From Rhodococcus erythropolis NBRC 15567 (GTDB taxonomy: Bacteria > Actinomycetota > Actinomycetes > Mycobacteriales > Mycobacteriaceae), in assembly GCF_001552595.1 (NCBI RefSeq), contig NZ_BCRM01000008.1, positions 124,001 to 188,000 of the forward strand: a DNA stretch of 64,000 nucleotides, in the 5' to 3' direction. The first letter of the stretch is position 1. Each line of letters begins with the position of its first letter. The notes beneath the pieces are model-generated. The model had not been told where the DNA came from and searched no databases. It worked only from the letters and a program-made list of their open reading frames with translations. Both the position numbers and the translations under genes were made by a program. Below are positions 47,028 through 55,205 of the stretch, one piece after another.

Positions 47028-48386
47028 GTGGCGTTGAACAACGGCGCTTTGATCGCCGATCGTTACCGATTGATCCGTCTCATCGCCACCGGTGGGATGG
47101 GTCAGGTGTGGGAAGCCACCGACTCCCGGCTCAACCGTCGCGTCGCCGTCAAGGTACTCAAGTCCGAGTTCTCTTCCGATCCGGAGTTCTTGGAGCGCTT
47201 CCGCTTCGAGGCCCGCACCACCGCGCAGCTCAACCATCCCGGTATCGCCGGAATCTACGACTACGGCGAGACCCGTGACAGCTCGGGCGATTCCACGGCG
47301 TACCTGGTGATGGAACTCGTCAACGGTGAGCCGCTCAACGCCGTCCTGGCACGCGTCGGCCGCCTGGCGGTTCCGCATGCCCTCGACATGCTCGAGCAGA
47401 CCGGCCGCGCCCTGCAGGTCGCACACGACGCCGGTGTCGTGCACCGCGACGTGAAGCCGGGCAACATCCTCATCACGCCGACGGGCCAGGTGAAGATCAC
47501 GGACTTCGGCATCGCCAAGGCCGTCGAGAACTCTCCTGTCACGCGTACGGGAATGGTGATGGGCACCGCCCAGTACATCGCGCCCGAGCAGGCTCTCGGT
47601 CAGGACGCGACCGCGGCGAGTGACGTGTACTCGTTGGGAATCGTCGGATACGAAGCACTTTCGGGTCGACGCCCGTTCACCGGTGACGGCGCGCTGACCG
47701 TCGCGATGAAGCACGTGCAGGAAACCCCGGCGCCGATGCCGGCCGACCTGCCGCCGAACATCCGCGAGCTCATCGACATCACGTTGACCAAGGATCCGGC
47801 CGGCCGCTACGCCAGTGGCGGTGAGTTCGCCGACGCCGTTGCAGCCGTTCGGGCAGGGAGGCGTCCACCGCCGCCCGGTCTGCTCGCCACCGGTGCCGCG
47901 AGCGCGTTGCCGGCTACGGGTGCCACGCAGGTCATGCCGCCGACGTACGCGGGCCCGGTGACGGGCGCAGCTGTTGCGGACGACGCGGCAGCCGGCGGAA
48001 TGACCAGTGGGCAGAAGGCCGTGGCATGGGCCGGCGGCGGATTGATCTTGTTGGCGTTGATCATCGGCGGAGTCTGGATCGCGACCGACGGTCCGAGCGA
48101 CCCGACGCCGCCCGTCGTCACGTCCACGACGTTGCCGACCACGACGACGACCAAGCCCACCACGACGACGACTCGGCCGACGACGACGACCACCGAGCCG
48201 ACAACAACGACGACTCGGCCGACGACAACCACGACCGAGCCGACAACCACCACGACAACTCCGACCACGACAACAACAACTCCGACGACCACAACCACCA
48301 CCACGACGACAACGACGACCACAACGACCACTGAGCCGTTGGCGGATCCCGGAGACGCTGAAGAACCGCTAGGACAAGACCAATGA
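47028..48386 (+). CDS. pknA: Ser/Thr protein kinase PknA with Thr-rich outer tail
   Basis: A 452-residue protein from the GTG at 47028. Kinase domain 1-280: Gly loop [31 protein letters not shown], and activation loop [18 protein letters not shown] membrane helix lies at about 330-352. The rest is outside the cell and consists almost wholly of Thr with regularly spaced PTTTTTR / PTTTTTE units (about residues 365-435). This differs from the short tail of M. tuberculosis PknA. PknA phosphorylates division and cell-wall proteins. ATGA overlap with pknB. Confidence 0.93.
   Translation: MALNNGALIADRYRLIRLIATGGMGQVWEATDSRLNRRVAVKVLKSEFSSDPEFLERFRFEARTTAQLNHPGIAGIYDYGETRDSSGDSTAYLVMELVNGEPLNAVLARVGRLAVPHALDMLEQTGRALQVAHDAGVVHRDVKPGNILITPTGQVKITDFGIAKAVENSPVTRTGMVMGTAQYIAPEQALGQDATAASDVYSLGIVGYEALSGRRPFTGDGALTVAMKHVQETPAPMPADLPPNIRELIDITLTKDPAGRYASGGEFADAVAAVRAGRRPPPPGLLATGAASALPATGATQVMPPTYAGPVTGAAVADDAAAGGMTSGQKAVAWAGGGLILLALIIGGVWIATDGPSDPTPPVVTSTTLPTTTTTKPTTTTTRPTTTTTEPTTTTTRPTTTTTEPTTTTTTPTTTTTTPTTTTTTTTTTTTTTTTEPLADPGDAEEPLGQDQ
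48121..48335 (+). repeat. ACG/ACC-type triplet repeat encoding the PknA Thr tail
   Basis: About 215 bp of near-tandem ACG/ACC/ACA codons broken by CCG/CCN-GAG/CGG units. It is strongly strand-asymmetric (C/A-rich top strand) and prone to slippage, so length may vary between strains. Confidence 0.8.
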
Positions 48387-50308
48387 CGACACCCCGCAAT
48401 CTCTCCTCCCGCTACGAGCTGGGTGAGATTCTCGGCTTCGGCGGAATGTCCGAGGTTCACCTGGCGCGCGACCTCCGACTCAGCCGCGACGTCGCGATCA
48501 AGGTGCTGCGTGCAGACCTCGCGCGCGATCCCACGTTCTACTTGCGGTTCCGTCGTGAGGCGCAGAACGCTGCCGCGCTGAACCATCCGGCGATCGTGGC
48601 CGTCTACGACACCGGTGAAGCCGAGACCGACGCCGGACCGCTGCCGTACATCGTCATGGAGTACGTCGACGGCGACACGTTGCGTGACATCGTGCGCAGC
48701 ACCGGGCCGATGACTCCGCGCAAGGCGATGGAAGTGATCGCGGACGTGTGCGCCGCTTTGGACTTCAGCCACCGCAACGGCATCGTGCACCGCGACGTCA
48801 AGCCCGCCAACATCATGATCAACCGTGCCGGCGCCGTGAAGGTGATGGACTTCGGTATCGCCCGTGCCATTTCCGACGCGTCGAGCCCGATGACGCAGAC
48901 GGCCGCCGTGATCGGCACCGCTCAGTACCTCTCGCCGGAGCAGGCGCGAGGTGAGCAGGTGGACGCACGTTCGGACGTCTACTCACTCGGTTGTGTGCTG
49001 TTCGAGATTCTGACGGGCGAGCCGCCGTTCAAGGGTGATTCACCGGTCGCCGTGGCGTACCAGCATGTTCGTGAGGATCCGCAGACGCCGTCGGAGATCA
49101 ATCCCGACATTCCGCGCGAGCTGGATTCGATCATTCTCAAGGCGATGAGCAAGAACCCGGCCAACCGCTACCAGAGCGCCGGCGACATGCGCAGCGACTT
49201 GGTACGCGTTCTGGGCGGTCAGCGTCCGAGTGCGCCGATGGTGATGAACGACGAGGACCGCACCACCATCCTCGGCGCCGTCGGCTCCGACACCGGGAAC
49301 TACCGCACTGCTCCTGATCCGGTCGAGCCGGTTCCTGCACGGACAACTCGCGCTGCCGAGCCGCCTGCCAAGAAGAAGGGCGGACGCTACGCCCTGATGG
49401 GCATCGCGGCGCTTCTGGTGATCGGACTGGTGACGTTCTTCCTCATTCGGGTGAACTCGCCGAAGGTCGAGATGGTGACCGTTCCGGGTGACCTCACCAA
49501 CCAGCCCGCTGATGTCGCCGAGGCGACGCTGACCAACGCCGGATTCCAGGTGGAGCGTCAGCAGAAGACGGACAAGGTGATCGCCGCCGGAAACGTCATC
49601 ACGACGCGTCCGGTTGCCGGGGTGCGCATCGAGAAGGGCAGCACCGTCACCATCGACGTGTCCACCGGCCCCGAGCAGGTCGCGATCCCACGCCTGACCG
49701 GGCTGAGCCAGGACGACGCCGAGAAGAAGCTCAACTCCGTCGGACTCCGACTCGATCCGACAATCGGCAAGGCCGCGTCGACCATTGCCGAGGTCGACAA
49801 GATCGTCAATCAGGATCCGGCCGTCGGAGTGTCGGTTGTTCTCGATTCCGCGGTCTCGATCACTGTCGGCACCGGTCCGGAGCAGGTTCGTGTCCCGGAT
49901 GTGACCGGTCAGCGTGAAGAGGTGGCGAGGCCCAACATCGAAGGTGCCGGGTTCGTCGTCCAGATCACGGAGATCGATTCGGGACTGCCGAAGGGACAGG
50001 TCGTTTCGACCGACCCGACCGGCGGCACGTCGGCCACCAAGGGTTCGACCGTGACGCTGCGAGTGTCCAACGGCAACCAGGTCGCGATGCCTGATCTGAC
50101 CAACAAGACGGTGTCCGAGGCGTTGACCACGCTTCGCGCAGCCGGCTGGGCGGGAACTGCATCGCAGCTGGTGCAGAACCAGAGCACGACGCTCACCCCC
50201 GAAATGGTGGGCAAGATCGTCTCGCAGACGCAGCCTCCGGGCTCGGAGATCTCCAAGGACGCGGTCATCACCGTCAGCGTCGGAGCGCTCGGAATCCCCG
50301 GCCGCTAG
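48383..50308 (+). CDS. pknB: Ser/Thr protein kinase PknB with four PASTA domains
   Basis: A 641-residue protein. Kinase domain 1-280: [29 protein letters not shown] and [18 protein letters not shown]. Then a juxtamembrane linker, one helix ([20 protein letters not shown]) and four external PASTA repeats starting at [30 protein letters not shown] and [15 protein letters not shown] domains sense muropeptides and lipid II. PknB controls peptidoglycan synthesis through FhaA/MurJ, CwlM and others. Last gene of the operon; a strong hairpin begins 7 bp after the stop. Confidence 0.96.
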   Translation: MTTPRNLSSRYELGEILGFGGMSEVHLARDLRLSRDVAIKVLRADLARDPTFYLRFRREAQNAAALNHPAIVAVYDTGEAETDAGPLPYIVMEYVDGDTLRDIVRSTGPMTPRKAMEVIADVCAALDFSHRNGIVHRDVKPANIMINRAGAVKVMDFGIARAISDASSPMTQTAAVIGTAQYLSPEQARGEQVDARSDVYSLGCVLFEILTGEPPFKGDSPVAVAYQHVREDPQTPSEINPDIPRELDSIILKAMSKNPANRYQSAGDMRSDLVRVLGGQRPSAPMVMNDEDRTTILGAVGSDTGNYRTAPDPVEPVPARTTRAAEPPAKKKGGRYALMGIAALLVIGLVTFFLIRVNSPKVEMVTVPGDLTNQPADVAEATLTNAGFQVERQQKTDKVIAAGNVITTRPVAGVRIEKGSTVTIDVSTGPEQVAIPRLTGLSQDDAEKKLNSVGLRLDPTIGKAASTIAEVDKIVNQDPAVGVSVVLDSAVSITVGTGPEQVRVPDVTGQREEVARPNIEGAGFVVQITEIDSGLPKGQVVSTDPTGGTSATKGSTVTLRVSNGNQVAMPDLTNKTVSEALTTLRAAGWAGTASQLVQNQSTTLTPEMVGKIVSQTQPPGSEISKDAVITVSVGALGIPGR

Positions 50309-50315
50309 CAAAGTG

Positions 50316-50354
50316 AAAAAGTGCCTCCCGGAGATTTCCGGGAGGCACTTTTTT
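50316..50354. terminator. Strong bidirectional terminator between pknB and trpG
   Basis: Arms AAAAAGTGCCTCCCGG and CCGGGAGGCACTTTTT form a 16-bp stem with a 6-base loop, with T-runs when read from either side. It separates the convergent pknB and trpG genes. Confidence 0.93.
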
Positions 50355-50365
50355 GTGGACAGGTG

Positions 50366-51031
50366 TCAGAGAATTGCGGGCAATGCGCCACCGAGCGCCG
50401 ACGCGACCTCGGCCTCGAGGGCTGCGACGAGCCCTTCCGGGGGCGCCTCACCGCAGACTGCGAGCCAGTTCGCGAGCATCCGGTGCCCACCCTGAGTGAG
50501 AACGGACTCGGGGTGGAACTGGACGCCGTGAATCGGCAGTTCGCGGTGACGCATCGCCATCACGACGCCGCTCTCGGTGTGTGCGGTCACCTCGAGTTCC
50601 TCGGGAATGGTGTCCTCGAGAACCGTCAGCGAGTGGTAGCGGGTAGCGGTGAACGGATCGGGCAGCCCGGCCAGGACGCCGACGTCCTTGTGGTGAACCA
50701 GACTCGTCTTGCCGTGAAGCAGTTCGGGTGCGCGGTCGACGGTTCCGCCGAAAGCCGCACCGATCGCCTGATGTCCGAGGCAGACGCCGAGCAGCGGGGT
50801 CTTGGTGTCGGCGCAGACCTTCACCAGATCCATCGTCGCTCCCGCGCGCTGCGGAGTTCCGGGGCCAGGGCTCAGGAGAATGCCGTCGAACTGAGCTACT
50901 GCACCCTCGAGGTCTGCCGTCAGTTGTGGATCGTCGTTGCGCCAGACCACGGCTTCGGTTCCGAGCTGGCCGAGGTACTGCACCAGGTTGAACACAAAGC
51001 TGTCGTAGTTGTCGACGACGAGAATCCTCAT
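50366..51031 (-). CDS. trpG: Class I glutamine amidotransferase, TrpG/PabA type
   Basis: From the ATG at 51031 (MRILVVDNYDSFVFNL), 221 residues. Catalytic Cys lies in LLGVCLGHQAIG and the His-Glu pair in HGVQFHPES. It supplies ammonia from glutamine for anthranilate or aminodeoxychorismate synthesis. No partner synthase is adjacent, so one subunit may serve both pathways, as in mycobacteria. The position next to pknB is conserved in M. tuberculosis (Rv0013, from memory). Confidence 0.9.
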   Translation of the reverse strand: MRILVVDNYDSFVFNLVQYLGQLGTEAVVWRNDDPQLTADLEGAVAQFDGILLSPGPGTPQRAGATMDLVKVCADTKTPLLGVCLGHQAIGAAFGGTVDRAPELLHGKTSLVHHKDVGVLAGLPDPFTATRYHSLTVLEDTIPEELEVTAHTESGVVMAMRHRELPIHGVQFHPESVLTQGGHRMLANWLAVCGEAPPEGLVAALEAEVASALGGALPAIL

Positions 51032-51053
51032 GAGAGCAGGGTAAACGCCCGTG

Positions 51054-51767
51054 CTATCCGCCGGTATAGGCGGGGACCGTGATCTGCGACGGTGTCGCCT
51101 GCGTGTACCCGAGGCCGAAGCGGGTCGCGTACTGCTTGTAGATCCGAATGCCCGGTTCGGCAGCGAGTGCCGCCTCGAGGCGCGCAACATCGCCGATCGC
51201 ACTCATCACGTACGGCGGGCTGTAGGTACGGCCGTGAAGAAGGAGGGTGTTTCCGATGCACCGCGGCGCCGACGTACTGATGATCCGTTGGTCCTGCATG
51301 CCCACCGCTTCGGCCCCGCCGGCCCACAGTGCGTTCAGCACGCTCTGGACGTCCTGCTGATGCACGACGAGGTCGTCCGGGGTGGCGTCGACCGGATACT
51401 TGCCGTCGGCGTTGCGCGGGGCGTCCGTCATGGTGACCACGACGCCGGGGCCGGTCATCTCCGTCAGTCCCGCGTCGGCGGAGATGTTCTTGATGTCACC
51501 GAGAGCGGCGGCCACGCCGGCGTCGGACCGAGCGGCGTCTTCCTGCAGCGAATCGAGCTGAGCGGCAAGTTCGTCCCGGTCGGCCGAAACTTTTTCGGCG
51601 TTGGCCTGGGCGCTGCGGACCAGATCGGAGAGCCTGGTGCTTTCGGTGACCTGCAGCTGATTTTCCTCGGCGGATCTCTGCGCCGTGGCGACCATCAGAC
51701 CGGCTACCAGGCAGACGGCAAGTACACCGATGTGCCAGACGGTTCGTGAAGATTCACCCGAAGACAC
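51054..51767 (-). CDS. DUF881 membrane protein
   Basis: I use the GTG at 51767, which has GGGAGGAG at good spacing, giving 237 residues; an upstream TTG frame lacks a ribosome site. One membrane helix (VWHIGVLAVCLVAGLMVATA) is followed by a heptad-rich coiled coil (about 45-90) and the DUF881 domain (TGPGVVVTMTDAP; LLHGRTYSPPYVMSAIGD). Its location beside crgA is conserved in actinobacteria; the role is unknown but probably at the division site. Confidence 0.85.
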   Translation of the reverse strand: MSSGESSRTVWHIGVLAVCLVAGLMVATAQRSAEENQLQVTESTRLSDLVRSAQANAEKVSADRDELAAQLDSLQEDAARSDAGVAAALGDIKNISADAGLTEMTGPGVVVTMTDAPRNADGKYPVDATPDDLVVHQQDVQSVLNALWAGGAEAVGMQDQRIISTSAPRCIGNTLLLHGRTYSPPYVMSAIGDVARLEAALAAEPGIRIYKQYATRFGLGYTQATPSQITVPAYTGG

Positions 51768-51869
51768 GTGGCTCCTCCCGGATTGTGCAGGTCGGCCGGT
51801 GACCAACTGGACACAGCTACGTTAGCGTGTAGGTAACACATGCAGGTCACACCGTAGAGCGAGGACGCC

Positions 51870-52133
51870 ATGCCCAAGTCGAAGGTCCGTAAGAAGAACG
51901 ACTACACAGTCAACCCAGCAAACCGCACTCCGGTGAAGGTGAAGATGGGTCCGTCGAGCACGCTGTACGTCTCCGTGATGCTCGGATTTATGCTTCTCGG
52001 CCTGGCGTGGTTGATTGTGTACTACTTGGCCGCGGATTCGATCACGTGGATGAACGACTTGGGAAACTATAACTTCCTCGTCGGCTTCGGCTTCATGGTT
52101 GTGGGCCTTGTGATGACCATGAGATGGCGCTGA
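51870..52133 (+). CDS. crgA: Cell division protein CrgA
   Basis: An 87-residue protein with a basic N-terminus (MPKSKVRKKNDYTVNP) and two membrane helices (VSVMLGFMLLGLAWLIVYYL and FLVGFGFMVVGLVMTMRW). The size, topology and position match CrgA, a divisome member that in mycobacteria binds FtsZ, FtsI and CwsA. Divergent from the DUF881 gene. Confidence 0.93.
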   Translation: MPKSKVRKKNDYTVNPANRTPVKVKMGPSSTLYVSVMLGFMLLGLAWLIVYYLAADSITWMNDLGNYNFLVGFGFMVVGLVMTMRWR

Positions 52134-52201
52134 CCAGCGATTATCTGATTCGGCTCGAATCGTGACCGTCTCTCAATTACATGGGTGTCATTCATCCCCA
52201 T

Positions 52202-52241
52202 TGTGGATAACTCCTGTGGACAACCTAGGAAGTTATCCACA
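52202..52241. promoter_or_regulatory. Cluster of three DnaA-box matches
   Basis: Within 40 bp: TGTGGATAA at 52202-52210 (TTATCCACA on the minus strand), TGTGGACAA at 52215-52223 (TTGTCCACA, the mycobacterial-type box, minus strand) and TTATCCACA at 52233-52241 (plus strand). A weaker TCATCCACA follows at about 52258. The third box ends on the A of the PH-domain gene's ATG. Confidence 0.7.
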
Positions 52242-52732
52242 TGCTCGAGGATGAATTTCATCCACAGCCTCGTGACAACGCCACAGAGGTCGTCTCGTGG
52301 GCCACTCCGATGGGTGTTGTCTACGCGATGTTCGGCGGCGGAATTGCCCTCGCGATCGCCTCGATAATCGCGCCCACGGAGCCTGCCGGACGCTTCCTGC
52401 TCGCCCTCGCGGTGATCGGGCTGTTCGTGATGGGCGGCCTCGCCCTGCGTCAGCGCCCCCGGCTAGCGGTGATCGACAACGCAGGAACCAAGTCGATCGC
52501 GGTGCAGCGACTGCGCGCCCGCCACACGTTCACCCGCGAACAGATCGACCGCGTGCGTCTCGTCCGCTACCCGCGTCTGGGTCGACGCGTGCCGATGCTC
52601 GAGATCGACATCGTCGACCGGCCCACCGACACGGAGAAGCTGTTGATCTTCGGACGCTGGGATCTCGGTACGACGCCGGAGGACGTCCTGGACGTGCTTA
52701 CCGTCCACGGCTTGGTGCCGCCCGAGAAGTAA
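52241..52732 (+). CDS. PH-domain membrane protein
   Basis: A 163-residue protein from the ATG at 52241 (AGGAAG upstream). Two adjacent hydrophobic segments (VVYAMFGGGIALAIASIIA; FLLALAVIGLFVMGGLAL) precede a bacterial PH-like domain (LAVIDNAGTKSIAVQRLRAR ... VPMLEIDIVD). It sits where M. tuberculosis has Rv0010c. Function unknown. The overlap of its start with DnaA boxes suggests DnaA could affect its expression. Confidence 0.82.
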   Translation: MLEDEFHPQPRDNATEVVSWATPMGVVYAMFGGGIALAIASIIAPTEPAGRFLLALAVIGLFVMGGLALRQRPRLAVIDNAGTKSIAVQRLRARHTFTREQIDRVRLVRYPRLGRRVPMLEIDIVDRPTDTEKLLIFGRWDLGTTPEDVLDVLTVHGLVPPEK

Positions 52733-52739
52733 GCGCGGG

Positions 52740-53588
52740 TTACATGGCCAGTGCCGCGAGGTCCGGCTGCACGATGTCGAGTGCCTGCTGCGGCACCGCG
52801 ACGGCGTCGCTCGACCATCCCCAGATCGAGTACAGCTCACGGCCGGGGTCGGTGTACCCGTCGCGGCCGTGAAGCACCCGGTAGTTGTCGATGCAGATCA
52901 TCTCGCCGGCTTCGGCACGGAACATCGGCCCGCTGTCTCGCACGTGAATCACGGCCTCACTCCACTGCTTCACCAGCGGCCACTGCGCTTCTTCCGATTC
53001 GCCGGCGATCGGCGCGAGGTACGGGTGGTACCGAACCTGGTTGCGTCCACTTGGCACCGTCCGGGCGATCGGCGCAAATGTGTTCTGCGGGAAGTTCGGT
53101 TCCGAATGGTCGATGTCTGTGCTCCAACAGAATTCGGCCAGCTCCGCTGTTGCGGGATCGAAGGCGAGCAATCGCGTCAGTTTGACCGCGTCGATGAGAA
53201 ACGAGTCGCCGCCACTCGGGTACGCCGGGCGCTTGCACCACAGAAACAGGTAATCGGGAGCGTAATCGCCGAAAGCGAAGCCGTCGTTGTGGGCGGTCAT
53301 CCGCTCGCCGGAGATACCGAACGAGCGCTTGCGGCCGCGTTCATCCACCGGTTGCGTGTCGACGACAGCTGCTTCGGCATCCTGACTTTTGGCGCTCGCC
53401 TCGAACTGGCGGCCGACGCGAATGCACTTCTCACCGAGCAACTTCGACGCGAATGCAATGGCATCTTCCTCGGTGTGCAGCCTACCGAAGACCGCGGCGC
53501 CGTCCAGAGCGATTGCCGCCCGGACGGCCTCGACCGTGTCCACGCGCCGCGGAACAACACTTGCCAGCGTCAAATCGGAAGAGAACAT
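52740..53588 (-). CDS. TauD/TfdA-family Fe(II)/2-oxoglutarate dioxygenase
   Basis: A 282-residue protein with the iron-binding HxD in TAHNDGFAFGD and the distal His in YRVLHGRDGY, plus a nearby Arg for 2-oxoglutarate. The family hydroxylates varied substrates (taurine, clavaminate precursors, gamma-butyrobetaine). None can be assigned and no sulfonate transport genes adjoin. It converges on the PH-domain gene with a 7-bp gap. I do not recall a counterpart at the mycobacterial locus. Confidence 0.82.
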   Translation of the reverse strand: MFSSDLTLASVVPRRVDTVEAVRAAIALDGAAVFGRLHTEEDAIAFASKLLGEKCIRVGRQFEASAKSQDAEAAVVDTQPVDERGRKRSFGISGERMTAHNDGFAFGDYAPDYLFLWCKRPAYPSGGDSFLIDAVKLTRLLAFDPATAELAEFCWSTDIDHSEPNFPQNTFAPIARTVPSGRNQVRYHPYLAPIAGESEEAQWPLVKQWSEAVIHVRDSGPMFRAEAGEMICIDNYRVLHGRDGYTDPGRELYSIWGWSSDAVAVPQQALDIVQPDLAALAM

Positions 53589-53711
53589 TCATCACTCCAT
53601 ACGTCGAGTTCGCCAAACGGTTCAACTCGAGCGTAGGAACTCGTCATTTCGACGGCGTAACTCCGGAAACCGATTCGGTTACGGAGCCAGTCTTTCAGAT
53701 CACCCGGCCTT

Positions 53712-55079
53712 TCAAATCACCTTGCCCGGGTTCATGATTCCGTGAGGGTCGAGTGCGCCCTTGATTGCATGATGCATCGCGACGACGGCCGGTGACAGTT
53801 CCTGTGCCAGGCCACCCATCTTCAGTAGGCCGACGCCGTGTTCACCGGTGACGGTTCCGCCCAACTCGAGGGCATTGTCGATGATCTCGGCAAAAGCCGC
53901 CTGAGCACGCCTCCGCGCCGCTTCGTCGTCGTGTGGCGTGATCAGCAGCGGATGCAGGTTGCCGTCACCCGCGTGCGCGATGTTCGCGATGTGAGTGTCG
54001 TGCCGGGCCGAGATGGCCTCGATCCGTGCCAACATCTCCGGGACCGCTGCCTTGGGGACGCAGATGTCCTCGGTGAGCACCGGGCCGAGCCGCTCGAGGG
54101 CGGGGTATGCCAGACGCCGGGCGGAGAACAGGGCGTCGGCTTCCTCCTGGTCGGTGGATCTGGCGCTCCAGGTTGCCCCGGAACGGTTGAAACAGGCCAA
54201 CATTCGCTCGGCTTCGGCGTCGCCGATCTCACCAGGTGTGTCGATGCGGCCGAGTAGGACCACCTCGGCGTCGGCCGAGAGGCCCATGTTCTTCCAGGCG
54301 TCGACGGCAAGCAGGCACTGTCGATCGATCAACTCGAGGGCCGACGGCGTGAGACCGTCCGCGGCGACGGCTTCGACTGCCTTGCCCGCAGCAACGATGG
54401 AGTCGAAGTATCCGACGATGGTGCGCTCGGGATCGCGCTGAGGACGTAGCTTGACGGTCACCTCGGTGATCACCCCGAGAGTGCCTTCGGAGCCGACCAT
54501 GAGCGCGGAGAGATCAAACCCAGCCACTCCCTTGGCAGTTCGACGCCCGAGCCGAACCAGCTCACCGGTTCCGGTAACCACCTGCATGCCCAGCACGTAG
54601 TCCTTGGTGACGCCGTACTTGACGCAACACAGGCCCCCGGCATTGGTCGCGACGTTGCCGCCGATCGTCGACCAGGGTGCGCTCGCCGGATCGGGCGGAT
54701 ACCAGAGGCCGTGCTCGGCGCACGCGTCGCGGAGGTGATCGTTGACCACTCCGGGTTCGACCACGGCCAAACGCTCGAGGGTGTTGATCTCCTTGATGGC
54801 GTTCATCGCGTCGAAGGCGATCACGACGCCGCCGGCGACTGCGTTGGCTCCACCCGACAGACCGGTGCCTGCGCCGCGCGTGACGACGGGCGCACCGTGG
54901 GCGATGCACGCCTGCACAACTGTCTGTACCTGCTCGGCTGTGCGCGGACGGACCACGGCGACGGGCATCTCGTAGGGAGCCCACTCGGCGTCGTCGTGGA
55001 TGTAGCTCGCCATGATGTCGGGGTCGGTGATCAGTCGATCCGCATCGATCTGCGAGCCGAGCGCCTCGAGGAGTGTCAT
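53712..55079 (-). CDS. FAD-linked 2-hydroxyacid oxidase (GlcD-like)
   Basis: From the ATG at 55079 (MTLLEALGSQIDADRL), 455 residues. The PCMH FAD-binding domain shows TRGAGTGLSGGANA and GGNVATNAGGLCCVKYG; the C-terminal substrate domain shows HIANIAHAGDGNLHPLL and GTVTGEHGVG. These are hallmarks of glycolate oxidase subunit GlcD and D-lactate dehydrogenases. It is divergent from a PucR-type regulator that may control it together with the MFS transporter beyond. Confidence 0.87.
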   Translation of the reverse strand: MTLLEALGSQIDADRLITDPDIMASYIHDDAEWAPYEMPVAVVRPRTAEQVQTVVQACIAHGAPVVTRGAGTGLSGGANAVAGGVVIAFDAMNAIKEINTLERLAVVEPGVVNDHLRDACAEHGLWYPPDPASAPWSTIGGNVATNAGGLCCVKYGVTKDYVLGMQVVTGTGELVRLGRRTAKGVAGFDLSALMVGSEGTLGVITEVTVKLRPQRDPERTIVGYFDSIVAAGKAVEAVAADGLTPSALELIDRQCLLAVDAWKNMGLSADAEVVLLGRIDTPGEIGDAEAERMLACFNRSGATWSARSTDQEEADALFSARRLAYPALERLGPVLTEDICVPKAAVPEMLARIEAISARHDTHIANIAHAGDGNLHPLLITPHDDEAARRRAQAAFAEIIDNALELGGTVTGEHGVGLLKMGGLAQELSPAVVAMHHAIKGALDPHGIMNPGKVI

Positions 55080-55143
55080 GCCTCCACGATAGTGACGGCG
55101 GCTACACCACCCCATGTAGATTTACTCCGAGAAACCGGAAACC

Positions 55144-55164
55144 GTATGGACATTCTCTCCATAC
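55144..55164. promoter_or_regulatory. Inverted repeat in the glcD-like/pucR divergent region
   Basis: GTATGGA and TCCATAC are separated by 7 bases, a form suited to a dimeric regulator. It lies between the divergent oxidase and regulator genes, so autoregulation by the PucR-type protein is plausible. Confidence 0.45.
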
Positions 55165-55169
55165 TCATC

Positions 55170-55195
55170 GTTGGCCTGACAAGTTGGCCTGACAA
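55170..55195 (+). repeat. 13-bp perfect tandem duplication
   Basis: GTTGGCCTGACAA occurs twice back to back, 10 bp upstream of the regulator's start codon and just before its ribosome-binding site. Confidence 0.8.
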
Positions 55196-55205
55196 GGGAG
55201 TGCGG

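Noticed and set aside
48026-48334. Regular repeats as a possible CRISPR array
   Set aside because: Period is three bases and the pattern encodes the Thr tail of PknA in frame; there are no unique spacers and no cas genes.
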